Source: Bacteroidia bacterium
GTDB lineage: Bacteria; Bacteroidota; Bacteroidia; Bacteroidales; VadinHA17
Assembly (NCBI GenBank): GCA_026391215.1
Contig: JAPLDX010000089.1
Location: 1-60,907, forward strand
Length of the DNA: 60,907 nucleotides
Reading direction: 5' to 3'
The notes under the pieces are model-generated. The model was not told the origin of the DNA, ran no database searches, and saw nothing but the letters and a program-made list of their open reading frames with translations. Of this stretch, positions 17,814-27,867 are shown one piece after another. How positions within the stretch are numbered: position 1 is the first letter of the stretch; each line of letters opens with the position of its first letter. The position numbers and the translations under genes are program-made.

Positions 17814-20800
17814 ATGACTGGTTTTTCTCACTTACATGTTCATACTCAGTACTCTATATTGGATGGTGCTTCAAATATTCCTTTGCTGATCGATAAAGTA
17901 AAATCCCTGGGTATGGAAGCCATTGCCATTACAGACCATGGCAATATGTTTGGTGTCAAGGAGTTTCATAATACTGCCACAAAAAAGGGAATAAAGCCTA
18001 TCATTGGCTGCGAGATATATGTTGCGAAAAGATCCATTTCAGAAGTCACCGGGAAAGAGGACCGGTCGGGCGACCACCTCATCCTGCTGGCAAAAAACCT
18101 CATCGGATACAAGAATCTGATCAAGCTTGTTTCCATTGCCTGGATCAAAGGCTTTTATTATAAGCCGCGCATCGACAAGGAATTACTGGCAAAATACCAT
18201 GAGGGTCTGATTGCATCCTCTGCATGCCTTGCCGGAGAGATCCCCGATGAAATACTTAACGGGACCATGGCTGGAGCCGAAGCAGCCCTTAAAAGCTATC
18301 AGGACATCTTTGGCAGCGATTTCTACCTTGAGATGCAGCGGCATGAAACCTATGAACCTGATGCAGACAGAACTGCTTTCCCCCAACAACAGAAAGTTAT
18401 AGAGGTTCTGAAAAAACTTGCAGCTAAATATAGTGTAAAGCTGATTGCAACCAATGATGTTCATTTTATTAATGCTGAAGATGCCGAAGCACACGACAGG
18501 CTTATCTGCATTAACACAGTAAAAGATATTGACGATCCCAACAGGTTAAGATATTCAAAGCAGGAATTCCTCAAGACTGAAGAGGAGATGAGAGCTATCT
18601 TCAGCGATATTCCGGAAGCAATTGATAATGTTTCTGAACTTGTAGCCGGCATTGAAAAATATAAACTCGACCATGCGCCTATCATGCCGGAGTTCGAACT
18701 GCCTGAAGGATATACCGATAAAGATGAATATCTCCGAACCCTTACCTACAAAGGGTCAGAAGAGAGATGGGGAACCCTTACCAAAGAACAGACGGAAAGG
18801 ATCGATTTTGAACTGGAAACAATTGCCAAAATGGGATTCCCGGGCTACTTTCTTATTGTCCAGGATTTTCTGAGAGCCGCAAGGGAGATGGGGGTTTCAG
18901 TGGGCCCCGGAAGAGGTTCCGCTGCAGGATCAGTTGTGGCATACTGTCTTAAGATAACTGATATAGATCCAATAAAATATGGTCTCCTTTTTGAGCGGTT
19001 CCTTAACCTTGACCGTATTTCCATGCCGGATATCGACATAGATTTTGACGAAGACGGAAGAGAATCCGTACTTAAATATGTAGTCGATAAATATGGGCAC
19101 GATAAAGTGGCACATATCATTACTTTTGGTACTATGGCAGCCAAAATGGCGATAAGAGATGTTGCCAGGGTCCAGAAATTACCATTGCCTGATGCTGACC
19201 GCCTTGCAAAGCTTGTCCCGGAACGGCCAGGAATATCCCTTTCCCAGGCTTATAATGAAGTGCCGGAACTGGCCCGGGAAAAAGAATCATCAAATAAGCT
19301 TATCGCAACAACCCTCAAATATGCCGAAGTGCTTGAAGGCTCGGTCCGGCAGACTGGAGTACATGCCTGCGGAATAATAATTGGGAAAGACTCACTGGAT
19401 AACTATATCCCCCTTTGCACTGCAAAAGATACTGAATTGTATGCTACCCAGTATGACGGGAGCCATGTGGAATCAGTCGGGTTGCTCAAAATGGATTTCC
19501 TCGGGCTGAAAACACTTTCTATAATCAGGGACGCTATTGAAAATATTAAAAAATCGAAAGGCATTGATATCAATATTGATAAGATTCCTCTTGATGACAA
19601 AAAGACATTTGAATTATTCAGCAATGGTGAAACGACAGGCATCTTTCAGTTTGAATCAACGGGGATGAAAAGATACCTGAGAGATCTTGAACCGAACAGG
19701 TTTGAAGACCTGATTGCCATGAATGCTCTCTACCGTCCCGGACCAATGGAATATATCCCCAAGTTCATCCGGAGAAAACATGGAAAGGAGAAAATTGATT
19801 CTCCTCTGCCGGTAATGGAAAAATATCTTAACGATTCATACGGAATCACAGTCTATCAGGAACAGGTTATGCTCCTCTCGCAGGAACTGGCAGGATTTAC
19901 AAAGGGAGAAGCTGATTCGCTGAGAAAAGCAATGGGGAAAAAGAAGAAATCCATAATGGATGAGATGAAGCTTAAGTTCCTTGAGGGATGCAGTAAAAAA
20001 GGGTATGATGTGGAGATCATAAATAAGATATGGTCCGACTGGGAAGCTTTTGCCCAATATGCTTTCAATAAATCACATTCAACATGCTATGCTCTCATTG
20101 CATACCAGACCGGTTACCTGAAAGCAAATTTCCCTGCAGAATTCATGGCAGCTGTCCTGAGCCGGAATATCAGCGATATTAAAAAGATAACCACCTTCAT
20201 GGATGAAACCCGGCGTATGGGTATGGATGTTCTTGGACCTGACGTAAATGAAAGCAATGTCAAGTTTACCGTAAATAAGGACGGAAATATCAGGTTTGGT
20301 CTGGGTGCGATTAAAGGAGTTGGCGAAAGCGCTGTGCTTCAGCTTATTGAAGAAAGAGAGAAAAACGGGCTATACAAGGATATATATAATCTTGTTGAAA
20401 GGGTTAACCTCAACTCCCTGAATAAGAAGAATCTTGAAGCGATGGCTGTTGCAGGTGCCTTTGACTGTTTTACAGGGATCTCAAGAGCTCAGTACTTTTC
20501 ACTCGATACAAGGGGATCAAGCTTCATCGAAAGCCTTATACGTTATGGCAACAATGCCAGAACAATTAATGTTTCGAGCAAGCAGACTCTTTTTGGAGAT
20601 TCCGAAGGATTTGAAATAATAAAACCTGAACCTGCGGTATGTCCCGACTGGCCCAAGCTGGAAAAGCTCAACCGCGAAAAGGAAGTGATCGGGATTTACC
20701 TTTCATCCCATCCCCTTGATGATTTCAGGCTTGAAATAAATGTTTTTACCACTGCAACTCTTGCTGAACTGCAAAATCTCAGGGATTATCTCGACAGGGA

Positions 20801-21299
20801 AGTGATTGTAGCAGGGATGGTGACTGAAACAAAAAACGGTATCGGGAAGAACGGAAAGCCCTATGGCTCTTTTACTCTTCAGGATTATTCGGATTCGTTC
20901 AGGTTTATAATGTTTGATAAGGATTACATTGATAACAGTAAATTCTTTTTTACAGGTTATTACCTGCTTGTAAGAGGCAGGGTTCAGAAAAGGAAATTTA
21001 GAGACGATGAGCCGGAATTCAGTATTAAAAAGATCAACCTGCTGTCAAGTGTTAAGGATGAGCTGATCAGATCAGTTACACTTAAAATTAATCCTGCAAA
21101 TATAAGCGAGGAGATGATAAGTGAGCTCAGGGATCTGATTAGCGAAAACAAAGGCGATACTGAACTTAAATTCCTGTTCCTGGATCCTGATGATAAGCTA
21201 TCTGTTCCGATGTTTTCAAGGACAATACGCATACGTCTTAATAACGATCTTATTTCTTATCTCGACGATCATCCCGGTATTGAATATAAAGTTAATTAG
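17814..21299 (+). CDS. dnaE: DNA polymerase III alpha subunit
   Basis: A replicative C-family polymerase of 1161 residues from the ATG at 17814; an upstream in-frame TTG at 17793 would add seven hydrophobic residues and is less likely, because DnaE normally begins with this FSHLHVHTQYSILDG PHP motif. Visible parts in order: PHP domain (1-~210), palm with GPGRGSAAGSVVAY and the catalytic acidic motif MPDIDIDFDEDGRE (~residues 400-413), fingers and beta-binding region (YGITVYQEQVMLLSQ), tandem HhH-like region, and a C-terminal OB-fold (~residues 995-1070). It synthesises leading and lagging strands within the Pol III holoenzyme. It appears complete. Confidence 0.97.
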   Translation: MTGFSHLHVHTQYSILDGASNIPLLIDKVKSLGMEAIAITDHGNMFGVKEFHNTATKKGIKPIIGCEIYVAKRSISEVTGKEDRSGDHLILLAKNLIGYKNLIKLVSIAWIKGFYYKPRIDKELLAKYHEGLIASSACLAGEIPDEILNGTMAGAEAALKSYQDIFGSDFYLEMQRHETYEPDADRTAFPQQQKVIEVLKKLAAKYSVKLIATNDVHFINAEDAEAHDRLICINTVKDIDDPNRLRYSKQEFLKTEEEMRAIFSDIPEAIDNVSELVAGIEKYKLDHAPIMPEFELPEGYTDKDEYLRTLTYKGSEERWGTLTKEQTERIDFELETIAKMGFPGYFLIVQDFLRAAREMGVSVGPGRGSAAGSVVAYCLKITDIDPIKYGLLFERFLNLDRISMPDIDIDFDEDGRESVLKYVVDKYGHDKVAHIITFGTMAAKMAIRDVARVQKLPLPDADRLAKLVPERPGISLSQAYNEVPELAREKESSNKLIATTLKYAEVLEGSVRQTGVHACGIIIGKDSLDNYIPLCTAKDTELYATQYDGSHVESVGLLKMDFLGLKTLSIIRDAIENIKKSKGIDINIDKIPLDDKKTFELFSNGETTGIFQFESTGMKRYLRDLEPNRFEDLIAMNALYRPGPMEYIPKFIRRKHGKEKIDSPLPVMEKYLNDSYGITVYQEQVMLLSQELAGFTKGEADSLRKAMGKKKKSIMDEMKLKFLEGCSKKGYDVEIINKIWSDWEAFAQYAFNKSHSTCYALIAYQTGYLKANFPAEFMAAVLSRNISDIKKITTFMDETRRMGMDVLGPDVNESNVKFTVNKDGNIRFGLGAIKGVGESAVLQLIEEREKNGLYKDIYNLVERVNLNSLNKKNLEAMAVAGAFDCFTGISRAQYFSLDTRGSSFIESLIRYGNNARTINVSSKQTLFGDSEGFEIIKPEPAVCPDWPKLEKLNREKEVIGIYLSSHPLDDFRLEINVFTTATLAELQNLRDYLDREVIVAGMVTETKNGIGKNGKPYGSFTLQDYSDSFRFIMFDKDYIDNSKFFFTGYYLLVRGRVQKRKFRDDEPEFSIKKINLLSSVKDELIRSVTLKINPANISEEMISELRDLISENKGDTELKFLFLDPDDKLSVPMFSRTIRIRLNNDLISYLDDHPGIEYKVN

Positions 21300-21344
21300 C
21301 TATATTTACGGCTGGCATTTTATTAATCAAGAATATCATAGAAT

Positions 21345-21662
21345 ATGGCTCTGGAAGTAAATGATAAAACTTTTGATGAAATTGTAATTAAATCTGATAA
21401 ACCTGTAATTGTTGATTTTTGGGCAGAATGGTGCGGCCCCTGCAGAATGATAGCACCAATTATTGAGGAGCTTTCAAAAGAGTATTCCGGCAAGGCGACA
21501 GTTGTTAAATGCGATGTAGATGACAGTCCCCAGGTTGCCGCTAAGTACAGCATAAGGAATATCCCGACTGTCCTGTTCTTTAAAGATGGGAAAGTTGCCG
21601 ACAAGCAGGTGGGAGCTGTTCCGAAGAACAATTTCGTAAACAAGCTTAATGCATTGCTTTAG
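21345..21662 (+). CDS. trxA: Thioredoxin
   Basis: A 105-residue classical thioredoxin with active-site WCGPC (cysteines 30 and 33), the buried Asp of VIVDFWAEWC, and cis-Pro in IRNIPTVLFFKDG. It is cytoplasmic, with no signal peptide, and reduces protein disulfides using electrons from thioredoxin reductase, for example in ribonucleotide reductase. It lies 45 bases after dnaE and ends at a clear terminator. The stop codon is TAG at the expected family length. Confidence 0.97.
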   Translation: MALEVNDKTFDEIVIKSDKPVIVDFWAEWCGPCRMIAPIIEELSKEYSGKATVVKCDVDDSPQVAAKYSIRNIPTVLFFKDGKVADKQVGAVPKNNFVNKLNALL

Positions 21663-21682
21663 ATAATGATTTAATGAATAAT

Positions 21683-21714
21683 GGCCGTGCAGAATAACTG
21701 TAACGGCCTTTTTT
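21683..21714 (+). terminator. Rho-independent terminator after trxA
   Basis: GGCCGT (21683-21688) pairs with ACGGCC (21703-21708) and is followed by six T residues. It lies about 20 bases past the trxA stop. Confidence 0.85.
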
Positions 21715-21725
21715 AATTACAGTAC

Positions 21726-22301
21726 ATGACAATTTGTGTTTTTGCCTCCTCAAGCAGCAGGATAAATATTGAGTACAATGCGACCGCATCACAATTGGGA
21801 AAACTCCTGGCAAAAGAGGGAATGGATGTAGTCTTCGGCGGAGGAGGTATAGGCCTTATGGGCAAGCTTGCAGATGCTGTCATTGAAAACGGCGGCAGGA
21901 TAACAGGAGTAATACCTTCATTTATGAATGAAGAAGGCTGGGGCCATCACGGGATCAATGAAATGATCATAACTTCTGATATGGGGGAAAGAAAAAGAAA
22001 AATGTTTGCCCTGTCAAATGCTGTTGTTGCTCTGCCAGGCGGTGTCGGGACGCTTGAGGAGCTTACCGAAGCAATCACCCTTAAGCAGCTAAGCCTGTTC
22101 GACGGCTCGATTATCATTCTCAATACACTTGGATTTTATAATTCACTTCTTGACTTCCTTGATAATATGATCGAAAACCATTTTCTCAGAAGTGAGCATA
22201 AAGGCATCTGGGAAACAGTCAATACCCCGGAAGAAGTGATTATTGCTCTTAACAACAAGGACAGGGGCAATGAAGAATGGCGCAGGATAGCAAAGATCTG
22301 A
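21726..22301 (+). CDS. LOG-family (TIGR00730) nucleoside monophosphate phosphoribohydrolase
   Basis: A 191-residue Rossmann-fold protein with VFGGGGIGLMGKLADA and the catalytic PGGVGTLEELTEA motif of the LOG/YgdH family. Characterised members release a base from nucleoside 5'-monophosphates (AMP or cytokinin riboside monophosphate); the in vivo bacterial substrate is usually unknown. Length and motifs are complete. It begins just after the trxA terminator and converges with the phosphatase gene, with 2 bases between the stops. Confidence 0.93.
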   Translation: MTICVFASSSSRINIEYNATASQLGKLLAKEGMDVVFGGGGIGLMGKLADAVIENGGRITGVIPSFMNEEGWGHHGINEMIITSDMGERKRKMFALSNAVVALPGGVGTLEELTEAITLKQLSLFDGSIIILNTLGFYNSLLDFLDNMIENHFLRSEHKGIWETVNTPEEVIIALNNKDRGNEEWRRIAKI

Positions 22302-22303
22302 TC

Positions 22304-25300
22304 TTACGGGATTTTTGTGCCTATAAACATTATATCGTCGACCTGCTGAAGATCTCCTTTCCAGTCCAGTATCTCCTTCTCAAGCTTAATGCGCTGCTCA
22401 TCAATAGGAAGCATATATATTTCGGCCAATAGTTTCTTGACATTTCCCGATTTATATTTCTTGGAATCAGCCGAACCAAACTGATCTGCATAGCCATCTG
22501 AGGACATATAAATCATATCGCCCGATTTAATTTCGACATGCTGATTTGCAAATGTCTTTTTTGCTTCCATCGATGACATTCCAATTGGGAACCTGTCACC
22601 TTTATGTGTAATTACTTCTCCGTTTCTTACAAGGTACAATGGATTATATGCACCGGCAAACTCGAGAGTGAATTTTTTCCGGTTGAAAGCTATGAGTGTA
22701 AGGTCCATCCCGTCGTTTATTGTCTCTCCCTTCCTCTGCATCAGGGCTTTGACAACCTCAATGTTCAACTGGTCCAGGATTGCGCCGGGTCTGATAATCC
22801 CGTATTCGCGTACAACCTTATTAAGGGAATTATGACCGATGATTGACATGAATGCTCCCGGAACACCATGCCCTGTGCAATCGCAGGCTGCAATGAACTG
22901 GATATCGCCATTGTCGTACATCCAGTAAAAGTCGCCGCTCACAATATCCTTGGGCATATAAAGTACAAATGTATCATGGAATGAATCCTCCATGGGGAGC
23001 ATTGCACGCTGAATGCGTTCTGCGTACCTTATGCTTGCAGTTATATCGCGGTTCTTCTCTTCAATTTCCATGCTTTTCTGAACTACCTCAGCAGTTCTTT
23101 CGGCAACTTTTTGTTCAAGTATTCTTTTTTCTTTAATCAGGTTTTGTTCCCTGATCTTGATATAAGACATTATCCCTATTGCTGCCAGAATTATACATAT
23201 CGCAATAAACCAGGGCGTCTTCCAGAACGGAGGCTTTATAATGAAGGGGAACTCAATAGGATTCTCGTTCCAGTAGCCATAACTGTTTGAAGCTTTTATG
23301 CTGAAAGTATAATGACCCGGAAGTAACGGATAATCTTTCATAGTCTCTTTGGTCGGGCGACCCCAATCCTTATCAAATCCCTTCATCATTACCTTAAATT
23401 TGACTGCATCAGGATCGACCAGGGAGACACTGTAATAGTTGAATAATATATTTTTATCCTTAAAGTTCAGCTTCATGTCCTTTTTCATAATCCTTGGGAC
23501 ATAGTTGACTTCCATGCTGCTAAAATGAATTACAGGTTTTATGTCACTTGGAGGCATTAGTTTTGGATCAAGACGTGTAACCCCGTTGGCAGTTCCAAAC
23601 CATATATTGCCTTTAGTGTCTGTTGTAACTGAATTAGGAAGAGTCTCTATTCCGGGAAAACCATTCCGTTTTGTAAACGAAGCGATAGTGCTGTCGGAAA
23701 AGTTATATCTGTTCAGTCCATAATTAGTACCTATATAAAGGTACTTATCTCCCTGTGGTTGAAGAAGTTTTATATTATCAGATAATAGTCCGCTGCCTTC
23801 GTTTATTACAAGGACAACGGAATCGTTTTTCAATCCCAGCAGGCCGCTTGTTGTTCCAACCCATACCATTTTATCAGGAGTCTGGACTATTGTTTTTGGA
23901 ATATATCCTTCACCTATTCTAATTATTTTGAATTTTCCTGTTGAAGAATCATATTTTGTAAGTCCTGCTTTGTTTTCAGAACCTATCCATGTATTATTAT
24001 CATTGTCACAATATAACGCTGTTATTGATGTACCTGCAAGACCATTCTCCTGTAAATAATATGATACTTCATCAGATGAAGCATCATACATTACCAGCCT
24101 GTCCATATTTCCAATCCAGAGTCTTTCCTTTTTATCAATGGCCAGCGCTGTAATAATGCCATTGTAATGAAGATTCTGATTTATTTTTGTGTCATATATG
24201 AATTTGCCAGATTTAATATCATATCTGAATAATCCGGTACCATCAGTCCCGACCCATACAGTACCCTGCTTATCTGATTTGATGAACCTTATTTTATTCC
24301 CGATCGTATTAATGAACTGAATTTCATTTTTGCTTTTGCCTGAAGGGTCGTAAATTGATAACCCTCCATTCGTTCCAAACCAGTATCTTCCAAGCTCGTC
24401 CTCTTCAACAGCATATACACTTTTTTCCGGAAGGAATTTTTCATTTGACCATGTGACAAAATGATCTCCTTTAAAGATGCTGATTCCGGTGTAATGATCA
24501 GCAATAATCATATTTTTCTCATTGTCTTCGATCATCCAATGGATAGTCGTTGCCGCAAGTCCGTTTGATTCATTATAGACCGTTAATTTGTCGCCGTCAA
24601 ATACTGTTATTCCTCCACCCCAGGTACCTATCCACACTCTCCCAAGGTAGTCTTCAGTAATATAAGATATCCAGTTCTTTGAAAGCCCGTCGCGTATATC
24701 ATATATCTTCATCTTCCGGGAGTCAACATCATATTTGTAGAGTCCGCCGTTATAAGTGCCATACCAGTAATTCCCCTTCTTATCCTGGTACATCACTATG
24801 ACATTGAAGTACTTAGTAAGTCCTTCTGGAAGGAATGTCTCAAAGGCATTTTTCGTTGGATTGAACTTTTTAATGCCTGCAGGGGGAGTTATGCAGTAGA
24901 AATTGTTGTTATTGTCAACGCAGATACTTGAAACCTGGTCGCTCAACCCTTCTTTCCCTCTGTATTGCCTTCCGGAAAGGAGTGTATCGCCATGTGCCGG
25001 GAAATTTGTCAGAATAGCTCCATTGCTTAATGTTATGATCCAGATTTTGCCGTCCTTTTGCCTTATGCCGGAAATGTCCTGGTTGATTGAAATTGTATCG
25101 AATTTTAGTTTTGAGAATTCACCATTGTCAAAAAGGGAGATACCTCCGTTAAGATGGCCAAACCAGATTCTGCCAAGAGTATCTTCTGCAAGACACATAA
25201 CTCCGCCGGCAGCCAATCCGTTCCTGGAAGAAAAATTCTCAAATTTTGAGCCGTTGAATCTTGATACACCACTTTCAGTTCCGAGCCATATCCAGTCATT

Positions 25301-25477
25301 CTTATCCTGCAAGACAGTATAGACTTTAGAAGAGCTTAATCCCTGTTCTACACCGTACTTCTCAAAAAAATATGTCTGCGCAGTTAAGAAACCCAGGGGC
25401 AGCATAAAAAATAAGGTCATCAGGCTTATGTGCCTGATGATCTTATTACTGTAAGACCACAATACTATTTTCATCAA
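22304..25477 (-). CDS. Beta-propeller sensor with SpoIIE/PP2C-type serine phosphatase output
   Basis: A 1057-residue membrane receptor. Order: signal/anchor (~15-33), about a dozen two-component-regulator propeller repeats (~40-640; recurrent WIGT/WFGT blades such as RIWFGHLNGG and RVWIGTWGGG), a Y_Y_Y domain (~685-748), one membrane helix (~755-774), a coiled coil (~775-815), and a cytoplasmic PPM/SpoIIE phosphatase (~820-1057) with SGDFYW and DCTGHGVPGAFMS metal-binding motifs. The propeller would sense a periplasmic signal, and the output is dephosphorylation of Ser/Thr on a partner, classically an anti-sigma antagonist. It starts 2 bases after the caspase-like gene, forming a tight operon. 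Confidence 0.92.
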   Translation of the reverse strand: MMKIVLWSYSNKIIRHISLMTLFFMLPLGFLTAQTYFFEKYGVEQGLSSSKVYTVLQDKNDWIWLGTESGVSRFNGSKFENFSSRNGLAAGGVMCLAEDTLGRIWFGHLNGGISLFDNGEFSKLKFDTISINQDISGIRQKDGKIWIITLSNGAILTNFPAHGDTLLSGRQYRGKEGLSDQVSSICVDNNNNFYCITPPAGIKKFNPTKNAFETFLPEGLTKYFNVIVMYQDKKGNYWYGTYNGGLYKYDVDSRKMKIYDIRDGLSKNWISYITEDYLGRVWIGTWGGGITVFDGDKLTVYNESNGLAATTIHWMIEDNEKNMIIADHYTGISIFKGDHFVTWSNEKFLPEKSVYAVEEDELGRYWFGTNGGLSIYDPSGKSKNEIQFINTIGNKIRFIKSDKQGTVWVGTDGTGLFRYDIKSGKFIYDTKINQNLHYNGIITALAIDKKERLWIGNMDRLVMYDASSDEVSYYLQENGLAGTSITALYCDNDNNTWIGSENKAGLTKYDSSTGKFKIIRIGEGYIPKTIVQTPDKMVWVGTTSGLLGLKNDSVVLVINEGSGLLSDNIKLLQPQGDKYLYIGTNYGLNRYNFSDSTIASFTKRNGFPGIETLPNSVTTDTKGNIWFGTANGVTRLDPKLMPPSDIKPVIHFSSMEVNYVPRIMKKDMKLNFKDKNILFNYYSVSLVDPDAVKFKVMMKGFDKDWGRPTKETMKDYPLLPGHYTFSIKASNSYGYWNENPIEFPFIIKPPFWKTPWFIAICIILAAIGIMSYIKIREQNLIKEKRILEQKVAERTAEVVQKSMEIEEKNRDITASIRYAERIQRAMLPMEDSFHDTFVLYMPKDIVSGDFYWMYDNGDIQFIAACDCTGHGVPGAFMSIIGHNSLNKVVREYGIIRPGAILDQLNIEVVKALMQRKGETINDGMDLTLIAFNRKKFTLEFAGAYNPLYLVRNGEVITHKGDRFPIGMSSMEAKKTFANQHVEIKSGDMIYMSSDGYADQFGSADSKKYKSGNVKKLLAEIYMLPIDEQRIKLEKEILDWKGDLQQVDDIMFIGTKIP

Positions 25478-25479
25478 TG

Positions 25480-27843
25480 TTATCTGGCTATAAAGAAGAA
25501 TGTACCATCCTCATCTTTCAAACCGGTTATTTTACCAAATTTGGGTTTCTGCTGGTTGTTGGTGCCTACTGCAGTAGCCACTTTTGCCACAATATCTTCG
25601 ATCGGAATGCAGGCATTAGGATTATTCTGAAGGGTAGTTGCAAAAGTCTTGGTAAACTGTGAATCATCAACAGCCAGCTCATACCCGGCAGATGAAAAGA
25701 CCTGTGACGATTTAAACTGTGTTGCCTGCCAGTCATCACAGCTTCTCTTCTTCAGATCCGACCTCATTGCCTGATAGAAACTTGGTCCGGACTCACAGGC
25801 ATCAGTAACCACGAGATCATGTGTAAGGTATGACAGATAAGATTCCATGCATCCCCTTAATGTGTTAAGATTAAAGTAGGTGAATTCATCCTCACGCTGG
25901 GCATCAACAGGAATCCAGTAACCGACATCATTTATAAATTTACCATGACCGGCATACCATATAAGCAATGATTTAACCTGGTTTGCCTTAATTAGATCCC
26001 TGAGCTCAATCGAGAAGAATTTCTCCATTTCATTTTTAGTCATATCCTTTTTATGTATGATATTCTGGATCTGGTATGTCGAAAAAGCTCTTATCATTGT
26101 ATTGACGTCCTTCACAGGGCCGTCCAGACTGGCAAAAGTGGAATAATTGGAATTTTCAATAAATACCACCCATGTTTTCCCCATTGGATTGTTTTCTGCA
26201 ATTTCCGCACCCTCCCTGTTGAGCCTGAACTCAGATGTTTGCTTGTTCCCGTAAACATCCTCAGCTTCAACGACGATTTTGTTCTTGTTCAGAATTTCAA
26301 CAGTCGCTGTAAATGTGGGATTCAGGTCTCCTATCGGATAACTGGCAGTCACTCCGTCAATAAATACTGACTTAATTTTGCTTTCGTCAGTTATTTTCCC
26401 CTGAAGGAACAGGGTGGAACTATTATTATCAAGGTAAATCTGCCCGTCATCTGAAGCATAAGGGGCAACTATGGTCACCTGGGGTGGAACTATCTCTGTA
26501 CGTATAAGTGAATAGGTGACAGATTTTTCGTTGTCATAATCATCGCGGGCAACAAGTGTTATCTTATCAAGGCCAGCAATATTGATCTTAGCAAGGAATT
26601 CATACTCACCGCCTTTCTCTAAAGTTGAAACAGCTTCATTATTAATTACTAATGACTTGATTTTGCTCTTGTCCTTTATTTTCCCGGAAATAAGCAGGGA
26701 TGTATTATCTCCCCTGATCTCAACCGTTTCATTGACTGGTGCCGGACTTACAACAGCTATTTCAGGAGGGACAGCTTCCCTGTTCAGCTCATAAAGCCTG
26801 GTCTGTGCATCTTTCAGCATTTTGCGGGCTTCCTGGTTGAATTCCGAAAGAACAGTGATCTTCTTATAATCTTCCATTGCCTTGTCGTAATTCATTATCT
26901 CTTCATACGATTTGGCCCTTGCAAAAAAGGCATCAGGATTTTCCGGATTAATGGAAATATACTTCGAAAAATCATTTATTGCATTGGTATGCTGATTAAA
27001 ATCCTGGTAAGCTTTACCCCTGTAAAGGTAAAAGTCAGAATTATTGGGCTCAATAAGGATATTTTTGGAAAGGTCATTAATAGCGCTCGGGTAATCAAGG
27101 TTTTTCATATAAACCTTGCTTCTCATCATGTAAGCTGCTGTGTTCCTGTCATCATTCTGTAAGATTTCAGTACACTGTGTCATAGCTCCCGCTGCATCAC
27201 CGATCCTTAAAAGCAGGTCAGCAAGAGCAAGTCTTGGATCTGGCAGTTTTTTATCCTTTGCAATGGCTTTTTCAAATTCCTTTTTAGCGAAAAGATCATT
27301 ATTCAGCTTGGTATAAATGATTCCCCTGTAATAATAATTCATGGGAGTTTCTTTTATTATCACAGCAGTATCTGATACTCTCAGCGCCATATCATACTTT
27401 TCCAGGCCAATAAGGGTGATCACTTTTTCGGGATAAATATCGCCATTCCGTTTATCAAGAGAAGAAGCCCGGTTCAGTGATTTGAGCGCTTCCTCAAAAA
27501 CTCCCATTTTGTTGCAAACGGCTCCAAGTCCTATAAGTGCCTCAACACTTTTAGGGGCAAAAACCAGTACCTTTTCAAAATCGGATTTTGCTTCATTATA
27601 TTTAACGAGAGATTTATATGCCATCCCTCTGGCATAATAGTAATCGGGATTCGATGGTTCAATACCTATTGCGCTAGTATATTGAACCAGGGCATCCTCG
27701 TACTTTAAACTCTCAACAAAATCATTTCCTGCCTTGAAAAACTTCTTGCCATTCTGTCCATAAACGCAGATTGTAAATACTGTCATCATGGTCACCAGAA
27801 AAAACATTCGCTTATTCATAACTTTATACTTTATAATTACCAA
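25480..27843 (-). CDS. TPR protein with C-terminal caspase-like (peptidase C14) domain
   Basis: A 787-residue protein; the better start is ATG at 27819 (MNKRMFFLVTMM), giving a signal peptide that ends near VYGQ. Residues ~30-350 are about nine TPR units. Two Ig-like beta domains follow (~355-450 and ~455-545, each with a 'SGKIKDKSKIKS'-type strand). The caspase-like domain (~555-787) has the catalytic pair His633 (WYAGHGK) and Cys683 (VTDACESG). Such C14 proteases cleave after basic or acidic residues in defence or developmental signalling; here the signal peptide puts it outside the cytoplasm. It is co-transcribed with the SpoIIE-phosphatase receptor, suggesting a shared pathway (inference). 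Confidence 0.9.
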   Translation of the reverse strand: MVIIKYKVMNKRMFFLVTMMTVFTICVYGQNGKKFFKAGNDFVESLKYEDALVQYTSAIGIEPSNPDYYYARGMAYKSLVKYNEAKSDFEKVLVFAPKSVEALIGLGAVCNKMGVFEEALKSLNRASSLDKRNGDIYPEKVITLIGLEKYDMALRVSDTAVIIKETPMNYYYRGIIYTKLNNDLFAKKEFEKAIAKDKKLPDPRLALADLLLRIGDAAGAMTQCTEILQNDDRNTAAYMMRSKVYMKNLDYPSAINDLSKNILIEPNNSDFYLYRGKAYQDFNQHTNAINDFSKYISINPENPDAFFARAKSYEEIMNYDKAMEDYKKITVLSEFNQEARKMLKDAQTRLYELNREAVPPEIAVVSPAPVNETVEIRGDNTSLLISGKIKDKSKIKSLVINNEAVSTLEKGGEYEFLAKINIAGLDKITLVARDDYDNEKSVTYSLIRTEIVPPQVTIVAPYASDDGQIYLDNNSSTLFLQGKITDESKIKSVFIDGVTASYPIGDLNPTFTATVEILNKNKIVVEAEDVYGNKQTSEFRLNREGAEIAENNPMGKTWVVFIENSNYSTFASLDGPVKDVNTMIRAFSTYQIQNIIHKKDMTKNEMEKFFSIELRDLIKANQVKSLLIWYAGHGKFINDVGYWIPVDAQREDEFTYFNLNTLRGCMESYLSYLTHDLVVTDACESGPSFYQAMRSDLKKRSCDDWQATQFKSSQVFSSAGYELAVDDSQFTKTFATTLQNNPNACIPIEDIVAKVATAVGTNNQQKPKFGKITGLKDEDGTFFFIAR

Positions 27844-27867
27844 AATTAGAAATATTTTTCGTAATAA

